Positions 44,240-56,690 of a stretch of 64,000 bases of DNA are shown here, in pieces (position 1 is the stretch's first letter; every line of letters begins with the position of its first letter). The position numbers and the translations under genes are program-made. The DNA is taken from assembly GCF_023856365.1 (NCBI RefSeq), contig NC_064548.1, positions 20,694,461 to 20,758,460 on the forward strand. Reading direction: 5' to 3'. Below the pieces are notes generated by a model, which did not search any database, had not been told where the DNA came from, and worked only from the letters and a program-made list of their open reading frames with translations. The stretch comes from Brienomyrus brachyistius (taxonomy: Eukaryota > Chordata > Actinopteri > Osteoglossiformes > Mormyridae).

Positions 44240-44854
44240 CGCTAGTTACCTCCATTCTTCCTCGGCCTGATGCTGGCCCCGGCAAGGTAATCCATCAAGC
44301 ATTCTCTCCATCCTTGATCTCCCACGAAGCCCGAGGAACTTTCTGTCACTGGTGACACAGAGCACTATCCGGTATGGGGATCTCCTTAGTCCGAGACTGC
44401 TCAGCCAGCCAAACTGGCCCGTTTGTGAACCGCCGATCAATACACGGAGTGCACAAATACTACACTCGGTCCCAATATCATCACTCGGTATAATATCCTC
44501 TGTATAGACTGGGTTAGTACCCAACCAGGTAAACCGAAACAATACTTTTCGGTGCTCTGCCCAAAACCGGGATTACTCCACTGCCTAGCCGCCTTCTCCC
44601 CTTTTTTCCACTCGCTTCCCGCCCATTCTCCGCTTCCCCCTAACCCCACCGCCATCTTTCTCTGATTGCGGTTCTAGCACAGAGTCTCCATAACATAACA
44701 GTCATTGCCTTACTGACAATACAGGGCTGCGAGTTTGGGTGAACCTCAGCCGGTGCATCCGAACGTCCTACGTGCCAAACCTTAAATGAAGCCGAGCGAA
44801 TTTAAACTAAAGAAGGAAAATAACAAAAATAAGAATATATGTTGCAATCATACA
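44240..44854 (-). repeat. Gypsy element LTR, right copy (5' LTR in element sense)
   Basis: Diverged partner of 20,909-21,512 in the same orientation, with the landmarks listed there. Its right end runs into a hairpin MITE, and the two overlap ambiguously at 44,843-44,854, so the exact terminus and target duplication are not defined. Confidence 0.7.
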
Positions 44855-45157
44855 AGTCTGGTCATAAACCATGAAAATCTGCCTCAGAAAACAGCAGGTT
44901 ACTCATTAATTATTAATTATCATTAATTTAAACCTGCATTTGAAAACGAGCCAGTTTTAATACTCCAGAGCGGTTCAGGCCTAAGCTGTCGCCGATCTAT
45001 TTATAGGTATGTGATACTGGGCATTTGCGGTGATGCCTCGGGGAACGTCTGCGTCTTAAAAATGGAAGGAGTGATCCGGAAATCCTCTGTTTTCTGAGGC
45101 AGAGAAACAAAAACGTCGCTTCTCATGCTTCATGACCGGACTGTATGATTGCAATTC
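44843..45157. mobile_element. Hairpin MITE next to the Gypsy LTR
   Basis: 'tgcaatcatac' at 44,843 and 'ctgcctcagaaaacag' near 44,889 recur inverted at about 45,086-45,157. The arms are about 65-72 bp around a ~180-bp centre. There is no coding capacity. The Gypsy LTR abuts the left terminus exactly, which suggests insertion at or near the end of this element. Confidence 0.6.
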
Positions 45158-45424
45158 CACCCATTACATTCACCTCCCGTTTCTACGGCTGCCTGTTCTC
45201 TGCTTAACCGAACCTCAACTGATAAGTGAGTATGACTGAAAATCTGCACGTCTGATTTGCTCTGTTAATGCAGTCGCTTGAGGACCTCACAGCTGGCTTA
45301 TCTCAAGAGCATCGCGATGGCGAATCATCCTGCCAGGATCCTAACCACAGAGGGAGATTGGATAATATGATGCTCCGTTATCTCAGCATGCTTCACAAGC
45401 AAGACATGAAAGTGACTAATTGTC
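45158..45424. other. No feature seen
   Basis: Short unannotated stretch. Confidence 0.4.
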
Positions 45425-45620
45425 ATTGTTGACACACCACAACGACAAATTGTGTCCTCTGTGCTGCATTTAACCCATATGTGACATGGCAGTGGACAGC
45501 TAATTCAGCGTCCGGGGAGCAGTGCTTGGGGGTGGTACCTGGCTGGTCAGGGATTGGAATAAGTAACCTTTTGATCACAAGTGTGCTTCCCTACCCATTC
45601 GCTCACCACTGAAATTGTTG
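45425..45620 (-). repeat. SINE-like dispersed fish repeat
   Basis: Blocks 'acaccacaacgacaaattgtgtcctctg', 'catttaacccatatgtgaca', 'gcgtccggggagcagtg' and 'ggtcagggattggaataagtaacctt', ending 'ttcgctcaccact', follow the order of a widespread fish repeat. Its end, read in reverse, is tRNA-like ('agtggtgagcgaatgg'). Decayed. Confidence 0.6.
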
Positions 45621-46729
45621 TTGACTGAAATGCAATAGTCTCTACTTTTGACCCTATTATTTAATTTTATATAGTAATAGTAGCATCCCAATCCATATTC
45701 TGTACACACAAGTTCACCTACATCAAGCTTGTGACGTCGCCTACCTGCCCCTGTGGCTAGTTCCATCTCTCACTGCTGGTCGTGTTCCACCAAAAATCAA
45801 CATAAATTCATTGTCTCCACATCCATCCTGAAACTGCCACCTGCTTCAAGACGTTTGCTTTGTCAAAATATTCCAGTACTAATCTCCACTTAGATTTTCT
45901 TGTGTGCTTAATTTATTCAGATTTCAAAATGAAATACCCATTTATTAGAGTTAGCTAAGCATAATTTTAAAAGCAGCAGCCATATATTTTTATGCAATCA
46001 CAAATTATTCATAAACAGCGTCATTAAGATATCAGTTTCATCTTCAACAATAATCGGTTATGTCATGCCGTCTCTTATATTGACATTCATATAAATACTA
46101 AATATTTATGCATCTAAAATATTTCATCAGCAACTAAAAACCATAAATTTATACATTTTAAAATGAAATGGAATAAACCAGCCGTGCATGACACTGAATT
46201 AAAATATTGAAAATAAGCGAATAATTTTTGCATACAGGATTGAAAGATGTCTTTTAGTTGTGGGCATAGTGAAAACAGGTTGCAATTTGGCTCTGACATT
46301 AGACCCCTTTAATCAAAAATGTCTGTCTACTAAACAGATGATTGATTGGAAGCATTGAGAGCCATAGAGCATAATGTACAATATCGTTGACTCTTCCACA
46401 TCACAGGGGTTTGGGGCACATAACAGTTTTTGGTCCCCGTGGTGAGCAAAGTGAAAAAGAAACATATGAGAAACATGACATCCAAATCACTGCAAGATAT
46501 CACATTAGAGACTGCTGTAAACATGCTTGGCACCCTCCAAACAAGCACTGAACATACATTTTATGCATTTAAGTTTGTGAAATTTCTTCTCTACAAGATT
46601 AGTAAATATAGTATTATTAAGGGGAACCGTTTAGGAACAACAGAAACAAAATGGCAGACCGTGTAGAGTAACACAACTGGGTTGCTGAGTGCTGAGGCAT
46701 TTAGTCACCAACTAAATTGACTCAGTAAC
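45621..46729. other. No gene seen
   Basis: AT-rich DNA; no supported feature. Confidence 0.4.
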
Positions 46730-47580
46730 TGCAGAGTTCCAAACATCATCCGGCATTAACCCCAACCCAAAAACTGTGCACCAGGGCCTTCATGGAATGG
46801 GCTTCCATGGTTGAGCAGCTGCATGCAAGCCTCATATCACCAAATGCAAAGGCAAGCGTGGGATGGAGTGGTGTAAAGCACACTGCCACTGGACTCTGGA
46901 GCAGCGGAAACCTGTTCTCTGGAGTGGTGAATTATGCTTCTCTGTCTGACAGTCTGATGGATGAGTCTGGCTTTGGCAGATGCCAGGAGAACGTTACCTG
47001 CCTGACTACATTTTGCCAGCTGTAATGTTTGCTGGAGGAGAAATAATGGTTTTTCAGGGACTGGGCTAGGCCTCTTAGTTCCCAGTGAAGGGAACTATTA
47101 ATGCTTCAGCATACGAAGACATTTTGGACAATTCTGTGTTTCCAACTTTGTGATAACAATTTGAGGAAGGAAGGCCCTTTTCCGTTTTAGCATGACTGTG
47201 CCCCAGTACACAAAACAAGGTACATAAAGACTTGGGTGGGTGAGTTTGGTGTGGAAGGCCATGACTGGCCTGCATAGAGCCCTGACCTCAAAACCACTGA
47301 ACACCTTTGGGATGAACTAGAGTAGAGACTACAAGCCCAACCTTCACATTCAACATCAGTGCCTGACCTCACAAATGCTTTTCTGGATGAATAGGCAAAA
47401 AATTCCCACGGACACGTACGCTCCAAATTCTTGCAGAAAGCCTTCCCGGAAGAGTGGAAGGTGTTATAGCTGCAAAGGGGAGACCGACTCCATGTTGATG
47501 CCTATGGATGTTGAATGTGAGGTCATAAAAGTTCCTGGAGGTATAACGGCCAGGTTTTCCAGTACTTTTATCCAAATAAT
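46730..47580 (+). pseudogene. Tc1/mariner transposase remnant
   Basis: Reading across frames recovers the C-terminal half of a Tc1-type transposase: 'WTLEQRKPVLWSGE' (family form WSDE), '[13 protein letters not shown]', '[10 protein letters not shown]', 'LVPSEGNY', 'MTVPQYTK', 'LTSKPLNTFGMN' (family form LNPIEHLWDE) and 'KIPTDT'. The catalytic acidic residues are changed or lost and the frame is broken by many stops and indels. The 3' part ends in 'ccagtacttttatcca', like the 'aatacttttgtcca' right terminus of fish Tc1 elements. The 5' half and left terminus are not recognisable. Inactive. Confidence 0.8.
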
Positions 47581-48750
47581 GCACAGTATCTCTATGGCAT
47601 AATGAGAGGCCTCAGTGTGAAACTGACATTACCTGTCACTAGCGTCCTCTCTCGACATACTGGCCTCTGGATTCTGTGTGTTTTCATTGATACCATCTCA
47701 TGGCTGACATTGCTTTAAATGTCTTATTTCTAGCATTGCATACTGTATGGCTTTTTGAAAGCATTCAGGTTATCATTTTTATATGAACATTTTATTTAAA
47801 TGCATTAAAAACATAAATAAAAGGTGCTTGAGCTTTGACAGTACCCTCCTGTACAGGCCACCTGATAACGTCACTCTTAAAGCTGTAATACATTATAAAC
47901 CTGCAAAGCAATTTTGTTCTTCCTTTCCCCTCTGTCAGACATGTGGGACTCTGTGTGATATAACACAGAATTAGCTGTGTGGATCTTTTATTAGATGCGA
48001 AGCCGGGCTTCTTGGTCCAGGAGGGTCACATGGCACACGTTGGTTTTCATTTCGACTGAGCTCTTCATTAATTAGCTTTGACTGATAAGTTGATTGAATG
48101 TGCTGTACCATTGAAATGAAGTGAAACCGAATGCCTCACTTTTCAGTCCTATTAAGCCAAAATAAAAGTGCAGCAATTACGTTTGTACCAGATACGGCCT
48201 TCCCTTCATTTCCTGATTTGCGAAACTGCCGCTAAACGGAATAATGAGGTGGTTATTCAGAATAATCAATAAGGATTAATGAATCCTCCACCTCGTCTTT
48301 CAAAGGCAAAGAGCAATTAATTAATCATTCATTTTAATAATGAAAATGGGCTAAACAAAAGAGGAGAACCCATTCAGAAACCACATCTACTTACATCACT
48401 ATTGGTTTAAAGTGATTCTAGTTTAAAATGATTTGAGCCCCCTAATGCATTCAATCAGCCTCTCAGATTTCAACCTTTTTTTTCCAAGCACTTGTAGGGT
48501 TATTAGGCTGATGTGCATCTCATGAAAAATTATAGCAAATTGATACTTGTGTCTTTTTGGATCCCGTATTGATCCGTCCTCCACTGCAGTGTACAGGGCT
48601 GAAATTTGCAAGAGAATATACTGATAACTGGTTGTCAGGGAAACTCATCTCCAAGGAGGAGTGTACATATAGTGTAGCCGCCTGCTGTAGGGACGCTGAG
48701 ACATCGGTTAAAGGTTTATCTTCGAGTTCACTGGAGGGTGCAGTGGTTTC
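47581..48750. other. No gene seen; ATTA-rich candidate element at 48,190-48,360
   Basis: No exon recognised. The part around 48,190-48,360 is dense in ATTA/TAAT words (homeodomain-type core sites) without being simple repeat, a pattern common in vertebrate developmental enhancers but not diagnostic. Confidence 0.35.
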
Positions 48751-48957
48751 GCTGAGGGGTGCAGTGGTTCAGTGAGTTAGAATGTTGGGTTTTGTGGTTA
48801 AAATCCCAGGATCGGTAGAACGGATTTTACCGCTGGGCCCTTGAGTTGCTCTGGGGATTGTCTGACCCTGCTATCTCAACAAACAAATAAACAAACAAAT
48901 AAATAAATAATCCATGTTGTTTTGGATAAAAGCATCTGTAAATAAATAAACAACATA
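48751..48957 (+). repeat. tRNA-derived SINE
   Basis: The head 'ggggtgcagtggttcagtgagttag' with a later 'gtggttaaaatccc' looks like degraded A and B boxes. The tail 'ttttggataaaagcatctgtaaataaataa' is a familiar fish SINE/LINE-shared end with an (AAAT)-type tail. A (CAAA/TAAA)n stretch lies at 48,881-48,910. Confidence 0.65.
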
Positions 48958-51659
48958 AAGCAAAAAAAGTAAGTATGTTACTATGGGTAAATGTGCGAGT
49001 TTCATTAGCCGTGTGAGCAGAGTAAAAATCATGCGTGTCCTACTGCTGGTGTTTCATTCACAGTAAGTAAGTGGGCCAGATACAAAGGGGTCCTTCCCAA
49101 CATACTCAGCGTGTGGTACGGTGCCACAGTGAGGCCAACGAGCCTGGGATTATCTCAGGCAAAAGACGTATCACCAAAGGTGGACAGTGGCAACATGACT
49201 GCCTGAGAAGGCCTCAACTGGAGGAGAAAAAATGGACATCGGAGGTCCGAGAAACGTGGGGTATAGAGAAGGAGCTACACTCTGGTATCTGTGTTATCAA
49301 GCACATTGGACGGGCTTGAGATGCATATCATTTATCAGACACTGTTACTGTTAGTGTTCACCTGAGAACCTGAGTGCTGCATTTATCCATAAGAGAGGCA
49401 CAAACGCAACAGCAGAGTTTTCCCCTCATTCTGCCCTACTGCGGCATAACACAGAGCGATACAGCATGTAACACTGCTTCCAAACACTGAATGCATGTGC
49501 GAAAACGTACAAAAGCGGCTAATCTGCAATTAAAGTGCCAAGTCGTAAAGCAGGTCTGTCTGAGTGTGGAGCACAAGTAGATTGATGTGAACGATGCCGT
49601 GGAAGGGTAACGGCGGTGTGGGAACGTCTTTCGAAAGCAGTGACTTTATGGCATGAAGCGAAGTCTCTGAGGAAAAGAAGTCACACAATAACAAAGCCTG
49701 CATCGGGACTTCAGGCATATTTTTCCATCGTTAATTATTTGTTTGAACTGTGCACAGAGAAACGTCGCCTCATTACCAGTCCTGCCCTGTTCTCTCATGC
49801 CCAGCCAAACACACTTACGTGTTTTCATCTTGGAAGACGTTTTAGATGGCTAATTTGTTTATTGCTGAGATTCCTGTTTAATTTATTTGTTCTGCCTTTT
49901 AATGATTATTCTAGTAATGGTACATAATTGAAGATTTGTGGTTTGGGTTAAGTCCCCCATGGTGACAGCTTTAAATAGACACACTAAATTAAGAATTTTA
50001 TCTATTGATATCACTGACTTAAACTGCATTTCTGTCTGGAGCGCAAGAACTGAACACAGTCAAGGAAAATTTTAGCCCCATGGTCATTTTTCCATTTGGC
50101 TATATTACATTTTCACAGATATTCATTTCAGTTATATTTCCCTTCAGCGATAGATCAGGGGGACTGTTCTGATTCCCTGATGAGTGAGTCAGCTGGCATA
50201 ATGGGATGACATCACTCACATTAGTCTTGTCCCTGTTTTTTCAAATTTATATATGGCTGGGTTTGGAAGTGAAGTTTGTCCGCCCACCGTACCAGCCCTG
50301 GGAGCTGTTTGGTCCAACCATCCCTCTCCTCCTCTAACAGCATCTTACGGTTTGTCCATGACAAAGGCTGTATTCTCACACTGGTTTTTTTTTCCGTGTG
50401 GTTCCCCCCATAATTAAGCTCTGGGGCTGATTTCCCAGCATCCCTGTGTCACAAACAAGCCGGCTTTCCCACAATGCTGATCTGTCTGCATTCTTTAATG
50501 ATTTTCTCCCTTGTTTTGACCTTTGTGATGCTGAATCTCTGAAGAACGTGCCAAGACTTTTTTTTTTTCTCTCAGCGAGTCTTCTCTCTCTTCCAAAGTC
50601 AACACAACCCTTGTCATTTTTACACTTCACCTAAAAATATGTGCAGCAGCCTGCCATCTGCTTTTTTGAAATCTTGACATGTAAGAAACTGTTTCACACT
50701 TATATTTACCATAAAATACAGTGTACAGAGCAGCGTGAGGTGGATGGTGTTATTATTTTGGTGGTGTTGAGTCAAAATCAATACAAACCTTATAGTGACC
50801 TCGACGACCGACAAACACAGGGGACTATAACCTCCAAATGGACAATAAATAATCACGGCTGTAACTAAATCAACGTCAGTGCCAAATGGCCCCAAGAAGG
50901 CTGATTTGTTATTTTGACAGAAAGCGCTTCAGTTGAAAGCTTGCACACACAGAATGAATAGTGGAGAAGATAATGAGTTAGGCATGCGTGTCATTACCTT
51001 AGAGCGCTCAGAAGCAGCTTCTTAACACAGATTTATAGGCCAGAAGCGACGCCTTTTAAGACTAAGCATCCCTGCACAGTCATATTTTGTTATGCTTAAT
51101 TGTCAAGAATAGAAGGCTTCATTTGGGTTAAAAAGTACGTTTTGTATGTACCTGTTTGCTTGTTTGTTTATTTTAATTTTATGCCTATTTTAAGCTCTTA
51201 GCCAAGCCCTTGCGAGGCTCTCCATCACCGGGATACTATACGTGAAAATGTGTCAATATGATTAATGCTTCTTATTTTCAGGCATTAGTAACTAAAACGC
51301 ACGTAAGGCCACATACATCTCGAATAATCCTCTAAACAGAATATTTAAAAAGAGCTGCTCTAGATCCATGTGTATGGTTTCTCCTTTCCACTATTAACTT
51401 TATATAGTTGATTGAAAGGTCGTTAATTTGTTTTACATGAAATTAAGCAGCAACTGTGCTGTTTCTAAGCAACATAAACTTTTTATGTGGTTGCTTGGAA
51501 AATGCTGTTATCCAAAAAAAAAAAAAAAACAGCATTTCTGCTGACCAGTGTGTTCAGAGCAAAGCACTCAATGGCCGACTGAAGAGTTTGGGAATCTCCA
51601 TTTGTACAGGCGTACAGGATCAGACACGCGTTTCTCATTTGCTCATACTGACTGTACTC
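48958..51659. other. No gene seen; A16 run near 51,513
   Basis: No supported exon or element. A short frame at 49.07-49.32 kb is the most protein-like but matches nothing I know. A run of about 16 A lies at 51,513-51,528. Confidence 0.4.
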
Positions 51660-51777
51660 CAGTGTTTCTCATCCTGGTTGACAGGGACCCCCCAGCAGTC
51701 CGTGTTTTTAGGGAGCTGGGAAGGAGCGAAAATATGTAGTGTCTGGGGGTCTCCATGGACCAGATTGGGAAAAACTG
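51660..51777. mobile_element. Small palindromic MITE (copy 2)
   Basis: Begins 'cagtgtttctcatcctggtt' and ends 'accagattgggaaaaactg', with 'cagcagtccgtgttttta' inside. Same family as 14,683-14,774 but longer and with a more complete centre. Confidence 0.7.
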
Positions 51778-54756
51778 CTTTACACTAATTTACATTACTT
51801 GTAATGGATAAATGATTTGCATATCAATAAGTAAAGTAAAGTTGGATGCATGTGGATTATTCTGTTTAAAGTAGCAAAAAAGAATCCTTTCATTTCCATG
51901 CACAATACCCCAAGGCTCTACCAAGCCAGAATTCAGAAATGTTGGAAACTCTGATATGCCATGACTATGGCTACATTCACTTTGGAAAGGTCGACGTCTG
52001 TGATAACATACGCTGGCCGGCCTTGCAAGTTGCGCAGAGCAGGTTCAATGCGAGGGACCAATTTTCCCATTCTGCAAGGAGAACTGGGAAGCACTTTGAC
52101 ACGGCTGACCAGTTCATAACATCCTTCAAGCAAGGATTTTGGGAAATCGTGCTAATCATGGTGGAAGTACAGCCTTATGGGAAGGAACCAAACCACAGAG
52201 TCAAATTGCGGTTTTCAAGCTGAATGCACTTCTGCTAAATGATACTGCTTTATGAGCCTGTGGTTACTGGCAGAAATCTGTTTGTGTAAAAGGGACCGGG
52301 GCAGCTACAGGGCAAATAAAGCAGGACAACCAATTAATCTTCAAGCCATTGCCATAATCTCCGGAGACAAAGCGCAGAAAGGCAGAGAAGCCATTGAAGC
52401 TACATTTTAGTCTTGGTGGTTGACTTTTTTCTACAATACTCAGATCTAAGTGAGCTTATGGATGTTTAACCGACACTATAAAGTTTATTATAATAATTAA
52501 ATTTCAGGTCCTACATATATGCTTACCATACTGCAATTTTAGCTCATTTTGTGAAATAACATGTGAAATATACTGTAATTTAAAGGATACCTGCAAAGAG
52601 GCTACAATGTTTTTCCAGAATATTCTGAATGGTTCAGTCCAAGCTTTTTGCTCCCCCCTCCCCATCAATAGATGGTATAGCTGTCTTCCCCATGCACTCA
52701 GCTCTTCAAGGCTACTCAGAATCCGCACTCCAGATCTCAGGAACGACATTACACTTGTTAGATGGCCTTATTTCACTCAATTTAATTTATAAAGTAATTA
52801 TGTTGAGTCCTTGGGCTAGAGTAGGGGACTCATTTGCAACAAGACTGGTTACAAGTTTTATGGCGTTCAGATGGTATAATTCTGGAAACCCAAATTCCAC
52901 CCAGGGGCTCCGTAAGTATCTCACTTGAATACTGATGCTCAAGTCTGGACCACTACAAAGTAGTTTGGGATGCTATTTCAACTTGGGGCCGCAGCGGATA
53001 ATTTACAGTTGAAGTGCAACAAGACACATTAGAAACACTTAAAGTGCTTCACTGGAAACTCAACCTTTGAAGGCCTTGAGAAAATAGCACAGTGATTTAT
53101 CAACTGACTTATAATCAAACCGAGACTGAAAAAACGGTTGAATTGTAATCCCGTGTTTAGATGATGGCAAGAGATACACATTTTCTGTTTCTGTGTATAT
53201 ATTGTTAAAGTTATACAACAGTATAAACATACAATACAACAACATTCCTATTTACTCCTAAAAAATGAATGTATTGAATGTATTCTATTTCCTAGAGGTG
53301 TATTGTTGTTTGAATAGTTTTTTTTTCTAACAACTAGAGCTGAACAGATGTTTTTTTGAGATGGTGGAACAACAGATCAATAGAAAAAAATAGATAAGTA
53401 AAGATTCACAATTAATAAGAAAAAGTATACCACAAGCTATTCTTCATTTACTCCACAATGAACACATTCACTTCCATGGACATAGCTACTGAGTAATTAG
53501 TTCCCTACAGAATGACAGTCACACAGAATCATGATGAACTGCACCTTATCGTCTCACAACACCAACACGGAGGAAATGTGTTCCAGACCTGTGGAACTCC
53601 CTTGATTCTCACACGACAAACTTCATGACGAAATGCAAGCCCTTCCTACTGGCATTTATCACAAAGCTACCTATGGACTGACACGACTGGTAATGACACT
53701 ATAACTATCCATCAATCCATATTAATCCATCCAGGTTTGTGTTACTGTGCCAGGACGCTTGATGCTGCACTTGGACTGGTTTCCTGAGCATCCCCCAGTG
53801 CTTCCTTCAGATGGGAGCCTCTTGAAACCACAGTTCTAGGCCCCTCCCCTGTACACCAGCTCCCCAAACACCTGCTACTTTCTGTTGACATTCAAAAAGT
53901 TGCACAACAAGCCCCATAACCCGTCAGAAAATAAACTCTGTGATCAAGCTGTGGTCCCCCTTTCTCTCCAGGAACATCAGAATGATGCTGTTTGTTTCAC
54001 CCACAGAGCTTCTTGACTCTAACCAATCTAATTTTAAGGCCAGCCACCCTGCAGAGACCGCCCCCAAGCTTTGTCTTCTGTGCTCGGCATCTGCAGGAGC
54101 TGCCAATCTCTCATCCAAGATGATCCTCCTTAAGCCACTGTCACCGGGAGCCATAACACCTCTCTGCCCCACAGAGCACAATATGGGCCAGGAGAAGCTA
54201 CTTTTGCCGAAGCCTCTGACCCGCTCTGCCCCATAGTGACTTCCTCCTCCTCTTTCTTCATTTCATATTTGCGTGTATTTCTGAAAATCTCATTTAGGCT
54301 TGAGAGATCCCAGATTGGACACCATATCACCCACGCGGGCAGAAGAACCAGCCTCATCTGGAGCTGAACTATCAGGCCTGGGCCGTCGTCTGGAGCTGAC
54401 CCGTCAGGACTGGGCCGTCGTCTGGAGCTGTGTTACCAGCAACTGGATGAATGTCACACAAACCGTAAGACCACTAACTTAATGAGATTTTGTGGCGGTT
54501 TGGCATTTTTACACAGCCTCCCAGCTGCAGTAATCATAGCAAGGAGGTTTCTACTTTGTATTTTAGGAGCTGATTATAGGTTATCAACAGGACTGTGAAT
54601 GTAGAAACTGGATGGATGGATTATATGTGTTTGAGAATAACATTGTGAACCACCAGCATTGTGGGTTTGCCTCCCACCCGATGAATTACTGCCTGGTCCA
54701 GAAGGGCTCTGCTGTCACAGATTTTGTATTGAAGTCTCTGGTCTTTCCACATACTC
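51778..54756. other. No gene seen; two-copy 32-bp tandem at 54,370-54,432
   Basis: No supported exon. A block 'cctgggccgtcgtctggagctg' is followed by a second copy with 'actgggccgtcgtctggagctg'. Otherwise nothing recognised. Confidence 0.4.
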
Positions 54757-55266
54757 TTAAAGGGGACCTGTCATGCTTTTGCAGTTTTGCCCTTTCCTGT
54801 AGCGTGTTACGTAGCTATACGTGCATGTAAATGTAAATAGTTTGCAAAGCATTAACGCCCAAGGTGCAGGACAAAGGGAGTAACTCTCACCACAGAAACC
54901 ACTTTTCTCCAATCTGCCTCATTGGAATTCTAGCACTTGCTTCAGTTACATGGTGAGGTCACCTCATAACACAATCCTTATTTTCCTTATTGGTCGTTTA
55001 CCTGTGAGGATCTATCCGCAGACTGCAAGAGGCAGGAGGACTGTGTAGAGCAAGCTTACCCAATCAGGCAAGCTGACCAATCAAGGCACACTGGGCTCAT
55101 TGGGAGGGGGACTTAAAGCTCTAACAAAGCATTTCAAACAGAGGGTGAATATACAATATGAGGAAAATACTGTGTTTTTGGAACATTGAAGCATGTAAAT
55201 CTAGTCTAGTAAACCCTACAAATAAAATTATGAATAGTGAAAATGAACATAATAGGGCCCCTTTAA
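54757..55266. mobile_element. TTAA-bounded MITE, piggyBac-like
   Basis: TTAAAGGGGACCTGTCATG at the left end mirrors CATAATAGGGCCCCTTTAA at the right, so both termini carry TTAA, the target of piggyBac-type elements, and imperfect inverted repeats of about 18 bp. The 510-bp element has no coding capacity. Internal CCAATCA/TGATTGG-type words occur. The family resembles abundant short TTAA MITEs of fish. Confidence 0.75.
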
Positions 55267-56105
55267 ACTCATGATGTAATAAAGAGGACTGATTGTATTA
55301 GGGGCGTCAGCCGTGTTTCAATTCCCCAAACCCCAGTGACGTTGGTGTTATTATTTTCATTCATCTTGTGTGCTTTATAAACAGCTCCCCATTTCCCGTT
55401 TATTGTCTATAAATGATGTGGCAGTGATTGCTCTCCTGTAAATAAACCCTGTGGAGGCTCACTGGGCTGCTAGCTATCTCATCTCCTGGCCTCCCTGGCT
55501 GTCCCTTCCTTCTGGCTAAATCTACGCGCTCGCCTCAGGGCCCAGCTGCCTCCTCATCAGCAGGTCTATCACTCCCGCATCCTAAAGCTCTTCGCCGGCA
55601 CCCCCCCGGCTGCAGTAATCTAAAACGTTGAGCCGTCTCCTGCAATTGGCACTCTACAGGCCTCCTGAAGATGTCGTCAATAACCAGTTGATAAATGATC
55701 ACTGTCAAACGTCCTTAATACCCCAGTAACTGTACATCTGACTGCACTGAAGGGATATATAATAGGTCAATAAAGGTCTCTGCCAGAGGTGATCAAACCC
55801 AGTAAAGCCAGGCCAGGATTTCAGGAAGTAAACCGGCAAGTGCGGGGCTCCGACGAAGGGTGTCTGCTGGCTCGCTCTACAGCAGAATACTTCACGGGTA
55901 TCACTTCGGTACAAAAGACCACATTACACAAGTGGATGAGATGCTGTCTCTATAGCTAAGGATCTTTTTAAAAGGAGAGCCTCTGTTTACTGCAACACAG
56001 GCAGATTGTGGGAGTATCTGAGGAGTGGTGAGGTTAGCTGTGTAGCCACTCTACTTCCTGTAATGTACTGTTTCAGAAGTATCAAAGCAAATTCACTGTC
56101 AGTCT
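55267..56105. other. No gene seen
   Basis: Less AT-rich patch at 55,430-55,640 without coding or repeat signal; otherwise nothing recognised. Confidence 0.4.
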
Positions 56106-56690
56106 TAGGGTGTCTTCACACATGGTCCGTTTCAGCCTTAAAAATGAACTCAGAGCGATCAGTCAGGATTTTGTGCGCATATGGGAACACTCAAAATTAA
56201 CTCAGACCCCTCTGAAATGAACATAACTAAGATCATCTCAGAACATAACTAAGATCATCTCGGCTTGCATCAACTCCACATTGCAGTTGCTGTGCATTGT
56301 GAACACAAAGCACTCCAAGTTCCCTTTCCCTTTTACCATTGTATTTTAGTCCTCCAGGCTTGCCGTAGACAAATCACATGATTGTACAGTGGGACACTAC
56401 CCATAATCCAAAGCAGTAAATGGCTGAGAGTTACAGAGGAACTGCAGTGTGAACAGAAAGGGCACTGAGCCCCCAATCAGAGCTGAAGTGAACCAGAAAG
56501 ACATTTTCAAATATAGTCCTTTTCAAACAAACCAAGTTCAGTCCTCTTTTAAATGAACTCACAATGTGAACACAAAAATACCAAGTCATTTTTCTGTTGA
56601 CCCACATTCTAGTCCATTTTATGAGAATTGAACTTGGTTTGTTTGAAAAGGACTATATTTGAAAATGTCCTTAGATAAGCAGTGGTCTGG
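56106..56690. mobile_element. hAT-like MITE, decayed, with a perfect internal inverted repeat
   Basis: The left end 'ttagggtgtcttcacacatggtccgtttc' and repeated 'gtgaacacaaag' words fit non-autonomous hAT-type elements of fish. Inside, 56,500-56,540 and 56,629-56,669 form a perfect 41-bp inverted repeat with an 88-bp spacer. A 20-bp direct duplication ('aacataactaagatcatctc') lies at about 56,222-56,260. The right terminus is uncertain. Confidence 0.55.

Noticed and set aside
51939..52223. 94-codon frame as a host exon
   Set aside because: Protein-like composition, but it overlaps antisense frames, has no recognisable family and no clear splice sites. Not supported.
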